DNA of 12,754 bases from Scatosoma sp964459515. Lineage in GTDB: Bacteria; Bacillota; Clostridia; Christensenellales; Borkfalkiaceae. Below are positions 1 to 6,813 of this stretch, in pieces. How positions within the stretch are numbered: the stretch's first letter is position 1; each line of letters opens with the position of its first letter. Under the pieces are notes generated by a model, which worked only from the letters and a program-made list of their open reading frames with translations, did no database searches and had not been told where the DNA came from. Location of the stretch: positions 1 to 12,754 of the forward strand of contig CAYWML010000041.1 of the NCBI GenBank assembly GCA_964459515.1, given 5' to 3'. A program made the translations under genes and the position numbers.

Positions 1-997
1 TAATCAAATCGACGCCGCCCGTCGAACTTTTCAAACGGCGACATTTCGACAAAATTTCCGCAGGCGTAACGCGCGAAGAATCGTCGATGTATATATTGCT
101 CTTCTTCAATTTATCCCCTGCGAGCATGAGTTTTTTCCACTCTTTTGCGGAAAGCGTGCCGTCCAAAGCGCGTTGCATGCTCACGTTCGCATAGGAACAA
201 ATCAAACGTTGTACAATCTCGTGGCGCGGCATTTCCAACGAAAAGACGGCGCACGTTTTGTTGGCGTTTAAGGAAGCGTGTTCGACGAGGTTCATGGCGA
301 GCGACGTTTTACCCATACCGGGACGAGCCGCAAGGACGAGCAACGCCCCGCCCTGCAAGCCGTGCGTCATTTTATCCAACCGCTTAAAGCCCGTCGGAAT
401 ACCGCGGAAAGAATCGGGATCGGACTGCAGCTTTTCAAACTTCGTCAGCACTTCGCCGATAATATCGCCCTCTTCCATGCCCAACAGTGCGGAACGCTCC
501 GACTGCTGAGAAATATCGTAAATGCTCTTTTCCGCAAACGCCAAAGAGGTGCGCTCGTCCGCGCCGTTCATGGAAGTTTCGATAATTCGCCGCGAAGCGC
601 GAATAAGCTTTCGATTGATACTGTCCCGTGCGATGATTTCGTGGTAGGACTTATAATTCGCCGCCGACGGGGTGATTTCCGTCAGTTCGGTAAGATAGAC
701 TACGCCGCCTGCCTTTTCCAATTCGCCCTTGCCGTCCAACTCGTCGGAAACGGTGACGAGGTCAATGGGTTTTCGATCGGCAAACGCGCGGCGCATGGCG
801 CGAATGATGTACTTGTGCGCTTCGATGTAAAAATCCTCTTCCGACAATTTCTCCACCAAATCCGCCGCAATCTCCGCATCCATTAAAAGACAGCCCAACA
901 AAGCCATTTCCGCGTCGCGATTGTACGGCATTGTATTTATAGCGTGCACTTCGTTTTCGCCGTTTTCCCTATTTTTCCGATTCGTCTTATACGCCAT
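1..997 (-). CDS. dnaB: Replicative DNA helicase DnaB, 5' part (C-terminus outside window)
   Basis: This is the hexameric ring helicase that unwinds DNA at the replication fork and binds primase and the helicase loader; it acts in the cytoplasm. I translated 332 residues from the ATG at 997. Residues about 20-125 form the N-terminal helical domain (NTMPYNRDAEMALLGCLL), followed by a linker to about 180 and then the RecA-like motor. Walker A is ARPGMGKTS (224-232, with K230 and T231), and the SLEMP motif carries the likely catalytic E255. The reading frame runs off the window at GGVDLI, just before the expected Walker B, so about 110 residues are missing. AAAGGAG lies upstream of the ATG and supports the start. 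The gene follows pepF by 27 bases in the same direction and is probably the most distal gene seen of the sbcD operon. Family assignment is very secure. Confidence 0.97.
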   Translation of the reverse strand, partial: MAYKTNRKNRENGENEVHAINTMPYNRDAEMALLGCLLMDAEIAADLVEKLSEEDFYIEAHKYIIRAMRRAFADRKPIDLVTVSDELDGKGELEKAGGVVYLTELTEITPSAANYKSYHEIIARDSINRKLIRASRRIIETSMNGADERTSLAFAEKSIYDISQQSERSALLGMEEGDIIGEVLTKFEKLQSDPDSFRGIPTGFKRLDKMTHGLQGGALLVLAARPGMGKTSLAMNLVEHASLNANKTCAVFSLEMPRHEIVQRLICSYANVSMQRALDGTLSAKEWKKLMLAGDKLKKSNIYIDDSSRVTPAEILSKCRRLKSSTGGVDLI

Positions 998-1024
998 AAG
1001 CTTCTCCTTTGCAAGGTACGTTCT

Positions 1025-2809
1025 TTAATCCAACAAGCTCTTAAATTCTTCCAAAGTAGCCTTAAACTCGTCCATGGCTACATCGAAAGGTGCTTTCGTC
1101 GTTAAATCGACGCCTGCTTTTTTCAATATTTCCACAGGCTCTGCATTGCCGCCCGAAGAAAGGAAGGCAAAATAATCGGCAACGGCGGTTTCTCCCTCCG
1201 TCAAAATCCGCTTTACGATAGAAATCGCGGAAATAATCCCCGTCGCGTATTTATATACGTAGAAAGAAGTATAGAAATGAGGAATACGCGCCCATTCGTA
1301 TGCAATCTGCTCGTCATGCACGATGCCGTCGCCGTAATACGTCTTGTTCAGCCCGTAGTACGCCTCGTTCAAAACGTCTTTCGTCAACGCTTCGCCGTCC
1401 TCTGCCTTGGCATGCGCAAGCTGCTCGAACTCCGCAAACTGCGTTTGACGGAACAACGTTTGCCGAATCATCTCCATATAGTAATTCAACAGATATTTTT
1501 TCAGCTGCTTATCCTCGCTCGTCTTATACAAATGTTTCAAAAGCAACACTTCGTTGACGGTGCTGGCAATCTCCGCAAGAAAAATCGTATAATCCGCCGT
1601 CGAATAGGGTTGCGCTTTTTGCGATTTATAGGTGTGCATGGCGTGTCCCATTTCGTGCGCGATGGTGAACACCTCGTTCGTCGTTTCCTGATAGTTCAGC
1701 AAAACGAACGGATGCACGTCGTAAACGCCCGTGGAATACGCGCCGCTACGCTTTCCCGCGTTTTCGCAAACGTCTATCCAGCCGTCTCTACGCGCCGCAC
1801 GCAACAGTTCTTGATATTCCGCGCCGAGCGGCGCAAGCCCTTCCACCACCAAATCGTACGCCTTTTCAAACGGAAGCTTGATATCCGCGTTTTCCACCAA
1901 CGGCAAAAACACGTCGTACATATGCTGTTCGCTAAGCCCCAAAACGCGCTTCCGCAAAGCGATATATTCGTGCAAAACGGGCAAACTGCCGTGCACCGCT
2001 TCAATCAAATTTTCGTATACGACAGGCTGCACGTCTTCGCCCGCCAATGCCATTTCCAAACAACTGCCGTAGCCGCGCACCGTTTTATAGAACACGTCCT
2101 TTTTTACGTTGCTCGAATAGGTCTGCGCGATGGCGTCTATCAGCTTGATATAGGCTTCGTAATATTTTTCGAACCACTCCTTACGCTCGTCGCGCGAAGC
2201 GGAACGCAACGCAACGCCGTACATACCGTGGCTCATCTGCACTTCTTCGCCGTTCAATTTCGCCGTCGGCAAATTCAAATCGGCGTTATCCAACATCATG
2301 AAAGTGCTCTGAAAACCGCCCATAACGTCGGAAGCGAGCGTCAACAATTTTTCTTCCGCGCTACTTAATACGTGCGCTTTTCTCTTGCAAATCTTCCGCA
2401 ACATATACGCGTACGGCGCGAAGTCCGCGTCGGCGATAAACGCCGAAAGTTTCTCGTCCGAAAGCGTGGTAAGTTCCGGCTCTACGAAAGACAGCTCGGC
2501 AAAAATACGGGAAACAAGGGAGGTCACGCGCGCGAGTTGCGCCCCGTACTTGGCAACGCGCATATCCTCGTCCTGCCGCGCGTGCGCATAGAGATATAAC
2601 CGCTCTATCCTGCGCGAGATTTCGTCGCTTAAACGCAGGCAAGAAAGCAACTTTTCTTTATCGGCGAGTTTGCCGTGGAACACGGTAAAATCGTAGCCGC
2701 AATACGCCTTTTCCACTTCGGCGAACTCCGCTTCCCAAGCCTCGTCCGTCGCAAATACGTCCGTCATACGCCATTTCATAGTTTCGGGCACGTCTTTTCT
2801 TTCCAACAT
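1025..2809 (-). CDS. pepF: Oligoendopeptidase F, M3 family zinc metallopeptidase
   Basis: This is a cytoplasmic zinc peptidase that cuts short peptides internally, part of peptide turnover. The protein has 594 residues, normal for PepF (about 600). The N-terminus has the typical W-x-TDVFATDEAWEAEF pattern. The zinc site is HEMGH at 385-389 (ligands H385 and H389, catalytic E386), and the third ligand is probably E413 in FLAEIAST. The C-terminal part (about 440-560) contains the conserved Tyr/His-rich segment around YKYATG that lines the M3 substrate cleft. There is no signal peptide. AAGGAG lies about 9 bases upstream of the ATG. The gene is 15 bases downstream of the unknown membrane protein gene and 27 bases upstream of dnaB, so it is co-directional and likely co-transcribed. 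Nothing in the sequence suggests it is damaged. The family is clear; its physiological substrates cannot be told. Confidence 0.95.
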   Translation of the reverse strand: MLERKDVPETMKWRMTDVFATDEAWEAEFAEVEKAYCGYDFTVFHGKLADKEKLLSCLRLSDEISRRIERLYLYAHARQDEDMRVAKYGAQLARVTSLVSRIFAELSFVEPELTTLSDEKLSAFIADADFAPYAYMLRKICKRKAHVLSSAEEKLLTLASDVMGGFQSTFMMLDNADLNLPTAKLNGEEVQMSHGMYGVALRSASRDERKEWFEKYYEAYIKLIDAIAQTYSSNVKKDVFYKTVRGYGSCLEMALAGEDVQPVVYENLIEAVHGSLPVLHEYIALRKRVLGLSEQHMYDVFLPLVENADIKLPFEKAYDLVVEGLAPLGAEYQELLRAARRDGWIDVCENAGKRSGAYSTGVYDVHPFVLLNYQETTNEVFTIAHEMGHAMHTYKSQKAQPYSTADYTIFLAEIASTVNEVLLLKHLYKTSEDKQLKKYLLNYYMEMIRQTLFRQTQFAEFEQLAHAKAEDGEALTKDVLNEAYYGLNKTYYGDGIVHDEQIAYEWARIPHFYTSFYVYKYATGIISAISIVKRILTEGETAVADYFAFLSSGGNAEPVEILKKAGVDLTTKAPFDVAMDEFKATLEEFKSLLD

Positions 2810-2824
2810 AATCGATTCTCCTTT

Positions 2825-3427
2825 TTATTCGTTCTCGACGGCGGCTTTTTCCGTTTCGTTTTCGACCGCCGCCTCTTCTTCGTCGTCAACTTCTTCAAAT
2901 TCCAACGCTTTTTTTTGCAAAATTTCGTATTGAATGATAAAATTGCTCTGCACGATATAACGCACGTAATCGCCGCTTCCCAGCGCAGGCGGCGGAAGTT
3001 CCGCGTCCCAATACGCTTCTCTATCCAACCACTCGCTTTTTTTCTTGCTCCACGTTTCAAAAACGCAACCGAGCACGTCTATGTTGTCCTTTTGCAAATC
3101 CTTCTTCGTAAACGTGTAAAAATAATTTTTTTCCTCGTTTTTCAAACCGACGGAAACGTACGTCAACATTTTGAAATATCGCCGAACACGGCTTCCCTTG
3201 ATCGCAAGATAGGGAAACGCGAACGCGACGTATAACGCCGTGGCAACGTACACGCAATACTTCGGCAACGTCTGTTCGGGCGCGGCATACGGCAAAGACA
3301 TATAATAGATCCACCACGCTATGCAGAAAGCCGCATACGCCGCCGTAACGCTCCAAAAAAAGCCGAATATCCGCTGTTTTTGCTTATAAACCGACAAATA
3401 ATAGTCGTCGTTATAAACGGTAGTCAT
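2825..3427 (-). CDS. Hypothetical two-helix membrane protein with acidic C-terminal tail
   Basis: I do not recognise this 200-residue protein. Two hydrophobic segments, about residues 20-44 (FGFFWSVTAAYAAFCIAWW) and 57-76 (YCVYVATALYVAFAFPYLA), look like membrane helices forming a hairpin. The next residues (KGSRVRRYFK) are strongly basic and suggest that the following ~120 residues face the cytoplasm. That part is aromatic-rich and mixed in charge. The last 25 residues are almost all Glu/Asp/Ala/Asn and contain AAVENE twice, a short internal duplication. The start is the ATG at 3427 with a modest GAGGC-type ribosome site. It lies 15 bases from degV on one side and 15 bases from pepF on the other, so it is probably co-expressed. 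No catalytic motif is visible, and the function is unknown. That it is a real gene is supported by the tight spacing and an intact frame. Confidence 0.85.
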   Translation of the reverse strand: MTTVYNDDYYLSVYKQKQRIFGFFWSVTAAYAAFCIAWWIYYMSLPYAAPEQTLPKYCVYVATALYVAFAFPYLAIKGSRVRRYFKMLTYVSVGLKNEEKNYFYTFTKKDLQKDNIDVLGCVFETWSKKKSEWLDREAYWDAELPPPALGSGDYVRYIVQSNFIIQYEILQKKALEFEEVDDEEEAAVENETEKAAVENE

Positions 3428-3442
3428 ACTCTTTTGCCTCGT

Positions 3443-4288
3443 TTATTTATTATAGACGAACAACACGCCGAGCGTGCCCTTTCCGCAATGGCTAGTTATG
3501 ATAGAACCTGCCGTCGTTTCGATAATCTCCTCGAAGTCGAACAATTCCCGCACCTTTTCGCGCGCGGCGTCGACGACGTCCGCCTCCGCGCAGGAATGGG
3601 TGATAAAGCAACGTTTTTTATCGTAATTCGGATATGCCGCTTTCAAATCTTCCACGTATTGTTTGATTAGGAAAGACATTTTTCCGCGATATTTTTTCGC
3701 AGGTTGCAACGCGCCGTCCTCCATGCGGATCAGCGGATGAATTTTCAACAAATTCGCGCCGAACATTTCCATTTTGGAACAACGTCCGCCCTTATAAAGA
3801 AAGTCCAAACGATCGGGCACGAAAGAGGTATTTACGCGTTCGCGCAAGGCGAGCACGGTTTCCTCGATCTCGTCCAAGCTCTTGCCCTGATCGCGCATAT
3901 CCGCCGCGTGCATAACAAGCAAGCCCTGCCCCGACGAAAGCGCCATGCTGTCCACGACGCGCACCTTTCCGTCAAACGCCTCCGCAGCCTGCTTTGCAAA
4001 CCCGTACGAACCGCTGCTCTTTGCGGAAATATTAAAATGCAACACCTCGTCGCCGAGCTGCAATTGCTCCTTAAAAAACGCCTCGTAATCGCCGATGCTC
4101 GGCGCGCTCGTTTTCGGCAGCGTTTTCGTTTCCTCGACGTACTTAAAAATATCCGTCGGGGTAATATCCACGCCGTCGCGATACGCTTTATCGCCGAGGT
4201 TTACCTGCAACGACATAATGCCGATATTGCGCTCTTTTACAAGATCGTTCAGATCGCAGGTGCTGTCTGATGTGATACGAATTGCCAT
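3443..4288 (-). CDS. degV: DegV family fatty-acid-binding protein
   Basis: DegV/FakB proteins bind a fatty acid and, in the studied cases, present it to the kinase FakA to make acyl phosphate for lipid synthesis. This copy has 281 residues, the usual length. Family signatures visible are IRITSDSTCDL at the N-terminus (strand and phosphate-side loop), TSAPS at 60-64, FNISAKSSGSY at 85-95, LDFLYKGGRCSK at 161-172 and SHCGKGTLGV at 266-275. The frame is open back to 4390, but I chose the ATG at 4288. It begins the conserved MAIRITSDS, has AAGGAG 11 bases upstream (4300-4305), and avoids overlapping lepB. No FakA-like gene is in the window. The preceding gap of 82 bases is the longest in the operon, so a separate weak promoter is possible but none is convincing. 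The fatty-acid role is inferred from the family. Confidence 0.94.
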   Translation of the reverse strand: MAIRITSDSTCDLNDLVKERNIGIMSLQVNLGDKAYRDGVDITPTDIFKYVEETKTLPKTSAPSIGDYEAFFKEQLQLGDEVLHFNISAKSSGSYGFAKQAAEAFDGKVRVVDSMALSSGQGLLVMHAADMRDQGKSLDEIEETVLALRERVNTSFVPDRLDFLYKGGRCSKMEMFGANLLKIHPLIRMEDGALQPAKKYRGKMSFLIKQYVEDLKAAYPNYDKKRCFITHSCAEADVVDAAREKVRELFDFEEIIETTAGSIITSHCGKGTLGVLFVYNK

Positions 4289-4350
4289 AATAATTGTTTC
4301 TCCTTCACTTTTACTGTGTTTTTTCTGTTTTATTTCAAGCGCGACGCGTA

Positions 4351-4366
4351 GCCGAAGCTCTTCGGC
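4351..4366. repeat. Short GC-rich inverted repeat between lepB and degV
   Basis: GCCGAAG and CTTCGGC face each other with two bases between. This can form a small hairpin in the RNA just after the lepB stop codon. No run of T follows it on the minus strand, so I do not call it a terminator. It might slow decay or separate lepB from degV expression. Confidence 0.4.
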
Positions 4367-4370
4367 GCGG

Positions 4371-5039
4371 TCAAGCCGCTTTTTTGTCATGGAAAAAGAT
4401 TTTTTCGAGCAAATCTTTATGCTCGATCGCCCATTCGGGCACGACGCCGTATATATCCGAAGCCTTATACAGTCGATCTTTCAAATGCGAGCCTTGCAGC
4501 TCCCGATAGCGGCTGTCGCAGCTGTTCCAGCGATTGTCGCCGAGAAAGAAGATTTCCCCTTCCCCTACCGTGTATTCGCCAAAATTATAAGCCGTTTGTT
4601 GCCCGTTGTACGTCACGGCGTAATTCTCCTCCAACGGTTCGTACGCGCCGCCGTTTTTCGCAAGATAAATTTGCCCTTCTCGGCAATACACTTTATCGCC
4701 GCCGACCGCTATCAACCGTTTGATAAGGAAGCCGCTCGTAACGCTGCCACACTCCTCGTAATCCCCCACGTACACCACGATGACGTCGCCGCGCTTAGGC
4801 TCTGCGCCGCGATCAACATAGCGCATCAACAATTTATCTCCGTCCGTCAGCGTATTACGCATGGACGAGCCGTCCACCACCACGCCGCCGTAGGTTTTCG
4901 TCCAATATACGCGCACGCCGAGAATAAGCAACGCCAAAGCAAGCAATACGGCGTAAAAGCGAAAGGACGATTTCGTTTCGGTCTTCCCGAAACGTTCTTC
5001 GTACAATCGGCTGTCTTGTAAATTTTCTTCTTTTTTCAC
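4371..5039 (-). CDS. lepB: Signal peptidase I (S26 family)
   Basis: This membrane serine protease removes signal peptides from exported proteins on the outer face of the cytoplasmic membrane. Numbering is from the longer GTG at 5048 (225 residues); from the preferred start it has 222. One membrane helix lies at about 31-48 (FYAVLLALALLILGVRVYW). The catalytic Ser is S62 in DGSSMRNTL, the catalytic Lys is K110 in LIKRLIAVGGD, and the GDNRWNSCDSR box is at 150-160. The usual SMxPTL has Asn in place of Pro. For the start, GAGGAG (5050-5055) ends only one base before the GTG at 5048 but lies 10 bases before the GTG at 5039, so 5039 is the better start and the protein begins MKKEENL. The stop of the hydrolase gene lies 27 bases upstream, so the two are likely co-transcribed. 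Confidence 0.94.
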   Translation of the reverse strand: MKKEENLQDSRLYEERFGKTETKSSFRFYAVLLALALLILGVRVYWTKTYGGVVVDGSSMRNTLTDGDKLLMRYVDRGAEPKRGDVIVVYVGDYEECGSVTSGFLIKRLIAVGGDKVYCREGQIYLAKNGGAYEPLEENYAVTYNGQQTAYNFGEYTVGEGEIFFLGDNRWNSCDSRYRELQGSHLKDRLYKASDIYGVVPEWAIEHKDLLEKIFFHDKKAA

Positions 5040-5049
5040 GCCGTACACA

Positions 5050-5055
5050 CTCCTC
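5050..5055 (-). promoter_or_regulatory. Ribosome binding site that fixes the lepB start
   Basis: GAGGAG reads leftward here. It sits 10 bases before the GTG at 5039 and only one base before the in-frame GTG at 5048, so it supports the downstream start. Confidence 0.65.
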
Positions 5056-5066
5056 GTTTTTGCGGC

Positions 5067-6770
5067 TTACAGCCACAATATATTCGCCACCGCATATGCT
5101 TTTTCTTCGCCCGCGCAAGCAAACACGAGCGCGCTTCCCGAACGAAAACTCTTCAAAGGCACGCCGTAGCGTTCCTCCTTGAAATCGCTCGCTTTTAAGA
5201 TTACGCGTTTCCATTTTCCGCCGCCGCGCACCGAAACGTCGCAGGAATACCGATCGTCCGCGCTATCCACGTCCGCCACCTCTACGGAAACCCGTAAAAG
5301 CTGCGTTTCCTCGGAATAGGCGTCAAATTCCAGCATTGCCGTTTCCTCGGGAATAAATCGCGGAGAACTGATTTTATACGTGCGTATGCCGCCTACGGAA
5401 TACGCGCCCGTAATGCCGCCGTAGCCCGTCTGTACGCGCGGCAACGCTTCCCTTTCCAAGAAAATTTTCCCGACGGAATAATCCTCGTACGCCGCCACGC
5501 TGAACGACTCCGTTTCCGTGTTTCCGAAAAGCCAACGACTTTTTACCGCGTTCGGATTCACCCCCTGCATTTTTTTGGAAGCGATTTTCGACGTCACGCG
5601 GAAACCGTTGATATATTTCGCGTACGCGTACGCGAACACGGCGGAAGCCCCGTCGAAAGGCTTAATTTTGCAAGAAAACCGTCCTTTTTTCACTTCTCTG
5701 CCGCTCGTTTTGTACACGCACCGCCATTCCCGATAGGTAGACCGCGTTTTCACGTCCGCCTCGGCATAATACACGCCGGCTTCCTCCAAAATTCCCTCTT
5801 CGTCGCAATCCACCTGCGCCTCGATACCGTCCTCTACGTCCTTCAACGCAATATTCAACGTAGTGGGAATATAAATCTCCCGCCCTTTCAGATTTTTCTC
5901 TAAAAACAATTGCAAATCCGTCAAACCGCGCGGACCGATACACGCGCCGCTGTCGGACGAATACGCCAACGCGTTTCCCTCCGTATTGCCGATGCGGGAA
6001 TACGTGTCGTACGCGCGATCGCAATCGAAGCTCCTATCCCGAAGCGAACAAAGCATCAACACGGGACAACGCACGTACGGCGCGTAAGACTGCGCCTCCA
6101 CCGCCGCGATATAGCGATGCCGATCGTTGCTTAAATTATAGGCGAGGTTATTATCTCCGAATTTCGCGATATTCAAAAAGGAATGCCAGCCCGTCGCATT
6201 GACGGCTACGCCGCACTGCACGTTTTCGGAAAGCATGGCTTGCCAAGCGACGTCGCCCCCCTTGCGCACGCCCACGACGCCGATATTGCCTATATCCGCG
6301 CGCGATTTCAAATATTGCAAGGAATACAGCGCGACGTACGTCCATTCCACCCACGTCGTCCGTTCCGTTTCCACACCCTCAAAGTCCTCCAAGCCGCAAG
6401 CTTGCTCGTAATTCCCGTACGAAAGCGACGGAGGATATACGGTGCGCATCACGCCCTCCGTATCCGTCGAAAGTTTGCCCGTATAATCGGGCATAAGCAC
6501 GGCGTAACCGCTGTCGATAAAATAATCCACCAGCTCCTTATCGGGCGTAGCCCCGACGTCGCCCAAAAACAGCACGACGGGCACTTTTCCGTTCCCTTTC
6601 GGTCTGCCGAAGCGCGCGTAAATCCGCACCGCCCCGTCCGACGCCGCGTGCCCCGAATAGGAAATATGGCTATACAGCCGATCGGCTGCATACGTTTCGC
6701 CCCATTCGCTTACCTTCAACGGTGATTTTAAGTTGTATTTTTTCCATAAGGAAATTGCGCTTACGATCAT
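5067..6770 (-). CDS. Alpha/beta-hydrolase-fold protein, probable pseudoenzyme, with C-terminal beta-sandwich
   Basis: The first ~300 residues follow the dienelactone-hydrolase/acyl-esterase layout: strand and oxyanion region VPVVLFLGD (63-71), YAVLMPDYTGK (89-99), then the nucleophile elbow IGVVGVRKGGDVAW (163-176). At the elbow the usual G-x-S-x-G reads G167-V-R169-K-G171, so the nucleophile Ser is Arg. The acid loop LMLCSLRDRSFD (238-249) is kept. Where the catalytic His is expected (SSDSGACIGPRG, 271-282) there is none. I infer a non-hydrolytic protein. Residues 300-567 look all-beta; the last ~130 (LEFDAYSEE, then GKWKRVILKASDF, ending AVANILWL) resemble a CBM11/CIA30-like jelly roll. There is no signal peptide, so it is probably cytoplasmic. 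AAAAGGA lies 5 bases before the ATG. It sits 43 bases after sbcC and 27 bases before lepB. The true role is unknown; binding a sugar or acyl compound is a guess. Confidence 0.75.
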   Translation of the reverse strand: MIVSAISLWKKYNLKSPLKVSEWGETYAADRLYSHISYSGHAASDGAVRIYARFGRPKGNGKVPVVLFLGDVGATPDKELVDYFIDSGYAVLMPDYTGKLSTDTEGVMRTVYPPSLSYGNYEQACGLEDFEGVETERTTWVEWTYVALYSLQYLKSRADIGNIGVVGVRKGGDVAWQAMLSENVQCGVAVNATGWHSFLNIAKFGDNNLAYNLSNDRHRYIAAVEAQSYAPYVRCPVLMLCSLRDRSFDCDRAYDTYSRIGNTEGNALAYSSDSGACIGPRGLTDLQLFLEKNLKGREIYIPTTLNIALKDVEDGIEAQVDCDEEGILEEAGVYYAEADVKTRSTYREWRCVYKTSGREVKKGRFSCKIKPFDGASAVFAYAYAKYINGFRVTSKIASKKMQGVNPNAVKSRWLFGNTETESFSVAAYEDYSVGKIFLEREALPRVQTGYGGITGAYSVGGIRTYKISSPRFIPEETAMLEFDAYSEETQLLRVSVEVADVDSADDRYSCDVSVRGGGKWKRVILKASDFKEERYGVPLKSFRSGSALVFACAGEEKAYAVANILWL

Positions 6771-6813
6771 ACGTTCCTTTTCCGTTTTCGATTTATTTTA
6801 AGGGAATATGCTT

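Noticed and set aside
1277..2368. 363-residue plus-strand open frame opposite pepF
   Set aside because: It lies wholly antisense to a clearly functional gene, has no recognisable domain or ribosome site, and is explained by GCG/CGC-rich codons that remove stops on the other strand.
4289..4370. Internal promoter before degV (TTGAAA followed 17 bases later by AGTAAA)
   Set aside because: The -10 candidate is far from consensus, and A-rich leader sequence gives such matches by chance.
4289..4390. Longer degV start at 4390
   Set aside because: It would overlap lepB and add 34 residues with no family similarity. The ATG at 4288 has AAGGAG and begins the conserved DegV sequence.
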